Origin: a virus
IMG/VR virus record: IMGVR_UViG_3300017760_000116
Coordinates: 1-22,817 of that record
Direction: 5' to 3' (one strand)
Length of the DNA stretch: 22,817 bases
Positions 17,433 through 22,817 of this stretch are shown here, in pieces (position 1 is the stretch's first letter; every line of letters begins with the position of its first letter). The notes under the pieces are model-generated. The model had not been told where the DNA came from. It did not search any database and saw only the letters and a program-made list of their open reading frames with translations. The translations under genes were made by a program, and so were the position numbers.

Positions 17433-19277
17433 TTAGCGATGTCGATTAAATGTATTATAGTCAATTGCTCCAGAAGAACCAGCGACCGCTATAGCATCAA
17501 CTTCAGCACCTATAAATGTTTTCTGAATATCAATTGAAAGCAGATTGTTTCGTTTTGAAACAATATCATTTGAAGAAGGCGAAACGTAAATGTTAATTGA
17601 TTCGTTTTGCTCAACAGGAAGCGCGTTTAAACTAAGTTGGCCTTCTTCGAGAAATAACGTGCCAATTGATTTATATACTTTAATTCTCTCTCCAGCAGAT
17701 GATTCACGATAAGCATACACATTTCTTCCTGCTGATCCATCAGTTTTTCTTTCATCTGCTAAACGATATGTTACACCACCAAATTCCCACGGGTCAGAAG
17801 TCATTAAAGATTCATCTTCATCTTCATCACCGTATAAAGTCATATCAAAATTTAATTGCATTGGAGTAAGATTAGCATAAACGATGTCAAGTGTTTTATA
17901 CACAAACACTCGAATAACTGAATTAAGAATTGAAAAGTCGCTATTATCAATAAGAGAAAGCAGTTGAGAAGAACGAAAGACTCCATCGAACCTTTGTAGT
18001 TCTTCAGTGTTAAACTCTTCAATTGCTCCTCGCACTTTTGTTTCAAGCTGCCCTTGAGATAAGCTCGTACGATTTGAATCGTACTTAAACAGAACATCAA
18101 AGTATAATCGCGTAAAAGTAGGATCAACTATTTTTGGCAAAATCGCAACTACCCGTTTTGTTTTTAGCAAATCCATGATATCGGCCTTTGTCTGCACACT
18201 CAGAAAATCATCTTCAACGGGCTTAGCACTAATAAAGACTTTTCCAAATTCTGGAGGATTGTTGTCTTGTCCGCCCCAAACAGAAAGCGATTGAATGCCT
18301 GTGATGTTTTGACCAATGATTGATTTATAATCATCGATCGTCACTGTTCTGTTTTGTGCTATAAATGAAAGTGGTGCATTAAATCGAATACTTTCAACTC
18401 CTTCACGAGAAGTACCGCCTGATGCCTTTGAAATCGTTGAGATCGACGATGGAGAAGCTCCAACACCAGCCCATTCAAAGATCGATGCGTTATTTGCATC
18501 AGCACCAAATGTACTCAAATATTTAAAATCAATAATGTTTAAAGCATCGGGTTTTTTGCCGAAAACGTTATCGCCAAAAGAAATCTCATAATGGTTATCG
18601 TAGTTTTCTTGAATAAAGTAAACCGCTGAGTCAGGTCCAACATCTCCTATTTGATCAAATCTCGTGTATGACTGGAACGCGTTCGAACGGCTATTATCAT
18701 ACACATCAACACTCAATTGAGTGATATCGATCGTTGTATCGTTAATCTCAAAATTCTGATTCATCGACCCCTCATCTACAACGTACTTATTGTGCTTAAT
18801 CCGACCTTGATAAATTTCAACCGCAGGAAAAGTGTATGAATCACTTACTAAATCAAGCTGTGTGGTATAATCTTCAATCGTTATAAACGTATATGTTACA
18901 TCATCGACAGTCGTTGTAAACTTAAGGCCAGACGTAATAGAATAAGTATCTCTACTCTCATTTACATCACCCGAGAATGTAATTGAGAGTGTTGCCTTTG
19001 GTGCAGTAACTGACCGCGGAACATAACCAAGAAGCTTTGCACGTGAAACAACGTTACCGCGTATCTGAGCCGAATCAATAAAAGACTCGTTCATGGTGTT
19101 ATGCGCAAGGATAGCGTTATAGTGCGTGTTATACGCCAGAACATCAAGTAATTGATTCAGACCTGAGCCTTCAAAATCCCAGTCTTGATATTCACCGCCA
19201 GGAAGCTCTTTCAAGTAATCCTTTAGATTGCTTTTAATCTTGTCAAAATCGAGTTCTGTTACGTTAAGTTGCTTCAT
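17433..19277 (-). CDS. 6: Baseplate wedge subunit gp6
   Basis: The 614-residue protein compares with 660 residues for T4 gp6 and belongs to the gp6/gpJ baseplate wedge family. The N-terminus carries a recognisable block: WDFEGSGLNQLLDVLAYNTHYNA (residues 33-55, given here in part as LLDVLAYNTHYNA), then MNESFIDSA and VSRAKLLGYVPRS. The middle region AGVGASPSSISTISKASGGTSREGVESIRFNAP, summarised as GGTSREGVESIRFNAP, followed by RTVTIDDYKSII, is typical of the family. In T4, gp6 forms the dimeric ring that holds adjacent wedges together. The gene begins two bases after the gp25 stop (TAG-AC-ATG), so the two are translated from one message. It ends 27 bases before the gp7-like gene. No unusual break or frameshift is seen. 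Confidence 0.93.
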   Translation of the reverse strand: MKQLNVTELDFDKIKSNLKDYLKELPGGEYQDWDFEGSGLNQLLDVLAYNTHYNAILAHNTMNESFIDSAQIRGNVVSRAKLLGYVPRSVTAPKATLSITFSGDVNESRDTYSITSGLKFTTTVDDVTYTFITIEDYTTQLDLVSDSYTFPAVEIYQGRIKHNKYVVDEGSMNQNFEINDTTIDITQLSVDVYDNSRSNAFQSYTRFDQIGDVGPDSAVYFIQENYDNHYEISFGDNVFGKKPDALNIIDFKYLSTFGADANNASIFEWAGVGASPSSISTISKASGGTSREGVESIRFNAPLSFIAQNRTVTIDDYKSIIGQNITGIQSLSVWGGQDNNPPEFGKVFISAKPVEDDFLSVQTKADIMDLLKTKRVVAILPKIVDPTFTRLYFDVLFKYDSNRTSLSQGQLETKVRGAIEEFNTEELQRFDGVFRSSQLLSLIDNSDFSILNSVIRVFVYKTLDIVYANLTPMQLNFDMTLYGDEDEDESLMTSDPWEFGGVTYRLADERKTDGSAGRNVYAYRESSAGERIKVYKSIGTLFLEEGQLSLNALPVEQNESINIYVSPSSNDIVSKRNNLLSIDIQKTFIGAEVDAIAVAGSSGAIDYNTFNRHR

Positions 19278-19279
19278 GT

Positions 19280-19714
19280 CTATCTAAGTCGTTCTAAATA
19301 AAAGTTAATTTCTTCTTGAGTATCTGAAAAGATAATTCTAAATGATATCGTAACCTGATAGGCATTCCTATCAGAGTTATCAAAAACCTGCACGTTAATA
19401 TTTGTTATTCTTGGTTCAAACTTCTTTAAAACCCGAAGCGCTTCTTTTTGAATAGCAACCGCGGTAAAAGTATCTGCAGGCTCAAAAAGCAAAGCAGTAA
19501 TGTTTGATCCAATCTCAGGTTGAAACGGCCTCTCCCCCTGATTCGTTAAAATAAGATTACGGACAGCTTGCTTTACAGCATCAATATCTTTTAATGCAAT
19601 TACGTCTTTCAGATTCGGATGTACTTGAACACCTAAAGGCAGGTCCGCATAAAGATTTCTTTTTAAAACATTTGAAGGCCTTTGCTTATTATAGTCTGAA
19701 AGTACGTTTGACAT
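19280..19714 (-). CDS. 25: Baseplate wedge subunit gp25
   Basis: The 144-residue product is close to the size of T4 gp25 (132 residues) and has the conserved pattern of the gp25/W family. GERPFQPEIGSNI at 60-72 and FEPRITNI at 99-106 are the hallmark motifs, followed by beta strands VTISFRIIF and a C-terminal ERLR. Members share the gp25-like sheath-attachment role: with gp6 and gp53 they form the inner wedge core, and related proteins provide the platform for the first sheath ring. The gene opens the wedge block, with a perfect late promoter octamer eight bases upstream. It is followed after two bases by gene 6. The ATG at 19714 is supported by that promoter and by alignment of the short N-terminus. 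Confidence 0.94.
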   Translation of the reverse strand: MSNVLSDYNKQRPSNVLKRNLYADLPLGVQVHPNLKDVIALKDIDAVKQAVRNLILTNQGERPFQPEIGSNITALLFEPADTFTAVAIQKEALRVLKKFEPRITNINVQVFDNSDRNAYQVTISFRIIFSDTQEEINFYLERLR

Positions 19715-19722
19715 ATATAATC

Positions 19723-19730
19723 TATTTATA
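19723..19730 (-). promoter_or_regulatory. T4-type late promoter octamer TATAAATA before gene 25
   Basis: A perfect TATAAATA on the minus strand is followed by GATTATAT and the gene 25 ATG at 19714. The spacing is eight bases, slightly longer than at the other octamers here. It lies in the only sizeable gap between the hub and wedge blocks, so it probably starts late transcription of 25, 6 and the gp7-like gene. Confidence 0.82.
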
Positions 19731-19839
19731 CTACTTTCATGGTTTCAAAGCCGAAAATTCTCGCGCGCGTTTTCGAAGACAATTTGAATATGCAGTGATG
19801 AACTTGAGCAGGTATGGTATGTGAAATGTATTTCTCAAT

Positions 19840-19857
19840 TTGTAATGGCCGGTAATG
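19840..19857. repeat. 18-base direct repeat shared with gene 5 (copy 1)
   Basis: The plus-strand sequence ttgtaatggccggtaatg occurs here, just after the stop of the 398-residue gene, and again at 21280-21297 inside gene 5 in the same orientation. In gene 5 it encodes the ITGHYN segment. Here it is non-coding. Flanking bases differ. Confidence 0.8.
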
Positions 19858-19858
19858 A

Positions 19859-21055
19859 TTATGCTTTATAGGCTTGCAGATCAGCCATAATCTGTTTATG
19901 TTTTTCTATCACTGCGACATAACCAGTAAGTACTCCATCGTGGCCGCCCGGAGTTGTTTCAACAAGAGCATCACCTTCTTCTTTGACTATGACTATTTTT
20001 TTATTCATGAAAGCTTCACGTTCTTTTGCTTCACCTTCAAGTCCATTCGGCATATAAGCACCATAAGCAACCGCGTGATTAATCGCCATAATTTGATCGT
20101 TATATTTGTCATACTTTAATTCTTCAGAGTGTGCAATAAGATATTTCTTGACTAGTCCCTTCGCCATTTTTTTTCTAATCTTACCAGCGTTGTACCAGTC
20201 AATAAGACTTATTCCTTTTGCCGCGGCCTTCGTGGCTTCTTTCCCTACTGATCCTCGGCTATTCTTAAACGAAGTTGCGTCATTATCTCTGGCAGCAAAT
20301 TCTGTATCATTCGATCCTCCGCCTTGTCTCAGAATTCGTTGTACTTCGAATCCTTTTTCTCGAAGTAGCTCTGAGTATTTATTACGATAATGATTTAATT
20401 CTTGAGCTCGGAGCTCTCTCGCGCGCTGTAGATCTTGTGCAGATGTATCGACCTTAGGACTCACGCTAGGCTCCTTCTCTTTCTCGATTACGGTCGGCAC
20501 CACTTCTTCTACCTTCTTTGGAATATCTGCAGCTACGGTAGGCTCCGCGGCTTTGACTTTTACCTTTTCTACTTTACCTTCAGGACTCACTTCCGGAGCT
20601 TCGATATTAGGTACATCCTTACAGAAATCGAAAGGCTCGGCTAACGCATCCCCTGCCGCACCCGCAATATTACTGACAGCGCCGGTCACGAAATCGTTAA
20701 GATCTTCTTCGAAGTTTTGCACAAGACTCACAGCACCCGACACCTTATCCATAAGACCATCTATATCTACATCGGGTAGAGAATCACCCCATCTTTCTTT
20801 AAAGGCTGCCTTCGCTCTTGCAAGATCTTCTCCTACTTTATCACGTAACTCTTCAAGCTCCTTTTTGAAGTTAGGAATTACGGGAGGCTCAGGAACCGCG
20901 GCGAGCAGAGCATCTTTCATCTCATCTGCCTTTGCCTGAAGATCAGCCATAGCCGCCGCGCCTAAAGAAGATAATTCGGCAACCTTCGCATTCAAAGCCT
21001 CCTTCTTTGCATTCAGAGTATCAAGGAGAGCATTACTGGAACAATTAATAGCCAT
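19859..21055 (-). CDS. Unrecognised coiled-coil structural protein of the hub block
   Basis: I do not recognise this 398-residue protein. It starts MAINCSSNALLDTLNAKKEALN one base after the gene 5 stop (TAA-T-ATG). Residues 10-50 and 62-90 are Ala/Leu/Lys/Glu-rich helices that look like coiled coils. Residues 100-140 are an Ala/Gly-rich, mildly hydrophobic helical stretch. A Pro/Val/Lys/Glu-rich linker runs from about 147 to 202, then another charged helix at 207-245. The C-terminal third (280-398) looks globular, with ISLIDWYNAGKIRKKMAKGL, a conserved-looking AINHAVAYGAYMPNG and a final beta part (KIVIVKEEGDALVETT). No signal peptide, catalytic motif or metal site stands out. Its place between gp5 and gp25 suggests a baseplate-hub or tail-length component, or an assembly factor. 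Chaperone-like or injected-protein roles are equally possible. Confidence 0.8.
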   Translation of the reverse strand: MAINCSSNALLDTLNAKKEALNAKVAELSSLGAAAMADLQAKADEMKDALLAAVPEPPVIPNFKKELEELRDKVGEDLARAKAAFKERWGDSLPDVDIDGLMDKVSGAVSLVQNFEEDLNDFVTGAVSNIAGAAGDALAEPFDFCKDVPNIEAPEVSPEGKVEKVKVKAAEPTVAADIPKKVEEVVPTVIEKEKEPSVSPKVDTSAQDLQRARELRAQELNHYRNKYSELLREKGFEVQRILRQGGGSNDTEFAARDNDATSFKNSRGSVGKEATKAAAKGISLIDWYNAGKIRKKMAKGLVKKYLIAHSEELKYDKYNDQIMAINHAVAYGAYMPNGLEGEAKEREAFMNKKIVIVKEEGDALVETTPGGHDGVLTGYVAVIEKHKQIMADLQAYKA

Positions 21056-21056
21056 A

Positions 21057-22310
21057 TTAGTTTAAGTTGATTGTTGCTCCATTTACATCTACATCAGCAG
21101 CGCACGTAATATCAAAATCAGTAATTGCATCTATATCGATATTTGTATTCGTATCGATCTTAATAGTAGAGTTCGACACTAAAGTCATATTACCAACAGA
21201 GTTTACAGTAAAGGTTCCAATAGCAGTTTGTGCAGTTGATCCGTTAACCACCGTTGTTGAGTCTAACACAATGTTCATATTGTAATGGCCGGTAATGTTA
21301 GTAGTACTGTCGACGATTACATCCCTTATCTCGTTGCCGCCAATCCGTGACGTGAAATTTTCTGCTACATTAATACTACGCTCTTGGTCGATTTCGATTA
21401 ATTCGTTCTGACCAATCTTACTTGTACGCGTTCCTTTAATGTATTCTGTTTTATCTCCTTCTACTTCGAGATGATAGTTACCTTTCACAAGAGTTTTCAT
21501 ATTACCATCAACAGTTAAATTCACGTTACCCTTTACGTACATGTTTTTACTGCGGAAGGTTACTTCGTACTCATCACCAACGACTGTAACGGTCTTATCT
21601 CCGTTAGCTATTACCTCTTCGTAAGTACCAGATGTATGGAACGTCGATAAGCGCTCGAGATCAGAAGTATCGTCTACTTCCATTATATGTCCTGATTGAG
21701 TCTCTGTTACATGATTCGCAGGATAGACAGGACCAATGATCTCTTTGAGCTTACGATTCTCCCAGGTTAATCTTTCATAATAGGTATCGTCTTTATCTGG
21801 AGAGATAGAAGTAACACGCGGTGGAGTCGCTGTTTCAATCTCTTCCTGCCTTAAGTCCTCCTTTGCCATATAGGGCTGTGAATCAGAATACTGTTTACGT
21901 GCTGCTCTTGGTGTATCAGGCTCTGAACCTATATAATTAGAACGTGGATATATACCATCTGGATCATTAAAGCCACGCTCGCGGTCAGGATCTTGTGTTG
22001 CTTTTGATGGCAGTGTACCTAATATAAGGGGATCCTGCGCTGAAGAACCATCACGAAAGAAGCCTACTACCCATGTTCCTTGTAATATACCAGTCGCTGA
22101 TTGCCCTATACCAGTCATACTCGCTGAAGTAATTGGTAACATAACATGACTCCAAGGCAAATCTTCTGTAGAGATATGTTCCTTATTGTCAGTATGGTAA
22201 CCAAAACAACGAACCTTATACCGGCCCATTTCTTCTGGATCATATATATCTTCGATCACACCAGTAAACCAGTGGAATCCTTTTCCGTATATAAAGTCTT
22301 CGCTATTCAT
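21057..22310 (-). CDS. 5: Baseplate hub/tail spike protein gp5, lacking the lysozyme domain
   Basis: The 417-residue protein has the gp5 layout without its middle enzyme. Residues 10-105 form the OB-fold (FTGVIEDIYDPEEMGRYKVR at 15-34, LPWSHVMLPIT at 51-61, DPLILGTLP at 93-101). A linker follows, with RGFNDPDGIYPRSNYIG at 112-128. From about residue 200 (SGHIMEVDDTSD, ERLSTFHTSGTYEEV) the sequence turns into short repeats rich in Gly, Asn, Val and Thr (KGNVNLTVDGNMKTLVKGNYHLEVEGDK, seen here as VNLTVDGNMKTLVKGNYHL). These are typical of the triple-stranded beta-helix spike of gp5/VgrG proteins. T4 gp5 is 575 residues because it carries a lysozyme domain between these parts. Here there is no room for it. 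The gene starts two bases after the upstream hub gene (TAG-AC-ATG). The role is the membrane-piercing spike at the tail centre. Confidence 0.92.
   Translation of the reverse strand: MNSEDFIYGKGFHWFTGVIEDIYDPEEMGRYKVRCFGYHTDNKEHISTEDLPWSHVMLPITSASMTGIGQSATGILQGTWVVGFFRDGSSAQDPLILGTLPSKATQDPDRERGFNDPDGIYPRSNYIGSEPDTPRAARKQYSDSQPYMAKEDLRQEEIETATPPRVTSISPDKDDTYYERLTWENRKLKEIIGPVYPANHVTETQSGHIMEVDDTSDLERLSTFHTSGTYEEVIANGDKTVTVVGDEYEVTFRSKNMYVKGNVNLTVDGNMKTLVKGNYHLEVEGDKTEYIKGTRTSKIGQNELIEIDQERSINVAENFTSRIGGNEIRDVIVDSTTNITGHYNMNIVLDSTTVVNGSTAQTAIGTFTVNSVGNMTLVSNSTIKIDTNTNIDIDAITDFDITCAADVDVNGATINLN
21280..21297. repeat. 18-base direct repeat shared with the 19840 intergenic site (copy 2)
   Basis: This is the coding copy of ttgtaatggccggtaatg, inside the beta-helix part of gene 5 (ITGHYN). 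The other copy is non-coding at 19840-19857, about 1.4 kb away in the same orientation. Confidence 0.8.
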
Positions 22311-22312
22311 GT

Positions 22313-22817
22313 CTATATATTATCTATATCGATTGAGAAAGAGTCTCGCTTCACCTTAACATTAGTATAGTACTTACCATCTTCGAATGTATGTATCGCT
22401 GAGGTGATTAAGTATTTACCTGATAAGTGCTCGTCCCATATATCTCTTGGATTCTTTTCGAGTAGGTCTTTAAAATTCTGAGGATCCATTGCACGCTGTA
22501 GCTTAAGATATATAACACGACCAGGATTAAGACCCATGTCACCGTGTAGTACTACCTCGTGCTGTGTTGTTTCGAGTATCTCATGGTATGCTCGAGTGAT
22601 ACCTTGTGTTTGTGTTCGTAGGCCGTTCATATTCTTCTGCGAATCACCGTATGCACCTCTATTCAGACTGATATACTCACTGTGAGCGTCTGCCAGAGTA
22701 TCTATCTCCGTTGAGGCCGTTTTAAAGAAACGCGACAGTACACTACCCTTCTCTAGACTATTGCTTTTACTTATTAGATCTTTATTATAACCATAATCGT
22801 ATTTTGTATATGTCTTA
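22313..22817 (-). CDS. Baseplate hub protein, gp27/VgrG-type C-terminus (partial, N-terminus outside window)
   Basis: The frame is open from the window edge to a TAG at 22313, giving the last 168 or so residues. An internal ATG at 22630 is not the true start, because the frame continues upstream without a stop through KTYTKYDYGYNKDLISKSNS to the edge. The part GDMGLNPGRVIYLKL, followed by LSGKYLITSAIHTFEDGKYY and then VKVKRDS, is the usual C-terminal pattern of phage hub proteins (T4 gp27, P2 gpD and VgrG relatives), where a beta-barrel reads GxYLVtsvxHxfxxGxYxtxlxlkRD. The gene sits two bases upstream of gene 5, its natural partner: in T4 a gp27 trimer supports the gp5 spike. The gp27 identity is likely, but only the tail end is seen. 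Confidence 0.7.
   Translation of the reverse strand, partial: KTYTKYDYGYNKDLISKSNSLEKGSVLSRFFKTASTEIDTLADAHSEYISLNRGAYGDSQKNMNGLRTQTQGITRAYHEILETTQHEVVLHGDMGLNPGRVIYLKLQRAMDPQNFKDLLEKNPRDIWDEHLSGKYLITSAIHTFEDGKYYTNVKVKRDSFSIDIDNI

Larger units (their letters stand above)
19715..19858 (-). other. Intergenic region with possible hairpin and short open frames
   Basis: This 144-base stretch is the longest gap between genes in the window. On the transcribed strand two nested inverted repeats could form one hairpin: outer arms TTCAAA/TTTGAA (plus positions 19783-19788 and 19744-19749) and inner arms CGAAAA/TTTTCG (19770-19775 and 19752-19757) around a CG-rich loop. It lacks a following T-tract, so it is not a classical terminator. 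Two minus-strand frames are stop-free across most of the gap, but neither has a credible ATG near its beginning. Next to the end of the upstream gene lies an 18-base copy of a piece of gene 5. A late promoter for gene 25 closes the region. No coding gene is called. Confidence 0.5.

Noticed and set aside
19744-19788. Intrinsic terminator between the hub and wedge blocks
   Set aside because: The inverted repeats are real but are not followed by a U-tract on the transcribed strand, the inner loop is long, and the stems are short.
19594-19824. Plus-strand open frame (76 codons) across the gene 25 start and intergenic gap
   Set aside because: Half of it is antisense to gene 25, no homology is evident, and all neighbours run the other way.
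2141-20381. Other A/T-rich octamers such as AATAAATA and TATAAATT inside genes
   Set aside because: They differ from the late consensus, lie deep inside coding sequence and are not near a start codon.
22313-22630. A complete 105-residue gene starting at 22630
   Set aside because: The frame is open upstream to the window edge and the upstream residues read as a normal protein, so this is the C-terminal part of a longer gene.

Overview
The window is a block of structural genes from a T4-like contractile-tailed phage (myovirus). Every credible gene reads on the minus strand, so transcription runs from high to low coordinates. I recognise homologues of the T4 baseplate genes 5, 25, 6 and 8 by sequence, a probable gene 7 by position, size and motifs, and the C-terminus of a gp27/VgrG-type hub protein. 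T4-type late promoter octamers (TATAAATA) sit directly in front of several genes. The enlarged DUF4815-type protein, the GGTGYSVG-type fibre modules, the Ser/Gly-rich N-terminus and a gp5 without lysozyme resemble marine T4-like phages (the cyanophage and pelagiphage kind). I infer an aquatic phage; the host cannot be named from this sequence.

Layout in order of transcription. 22817-19859 is the hub block: the end of a hub protein, gp5 (OB fold plus beta-helix spike) and an unrecognised 398-residue coiled-coil protein, joined by gaps of one or two bases. A 144-base intergenic stretch with a possible hairpin and a late promoter follows. 19714-14106 is the wedge block: gp25, gp6 and a 1099-residue gp7-like protein with a Ser/Gly repeat at its N-terminus and a possible split lectin-like fold. 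14070-10072 is a 1332-residue fibre-like protein carrying a seven-bladed RCC1 beta-propeller, inserted between the gp7-like gene and gene 8. 10023-3068 holds gp8 and an 1847-residue DUF4815 structural protein. 3066-1 is the distal tail/fibre block: a 70-residue coiled-coil protein, a 494-residue tail-collar fibre protein and the N-terminal 445 residues of a repetitive protein that runs out of the window.

The genes together encode the hub, wedge and receptor-contacting parts of one tail. gp27-like protein, gp5 and the spike form the central hub. gp25, gp6, gp7-like protein and gp8 form the wedges. The fibre-like proteins probably attach to the wedges and contact the host. No tRNA, integrase, transposase, CRISPR array or metabolic gene was seen. 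No gene-free stretch reaches 300 bases; the longest is 19715-19858.
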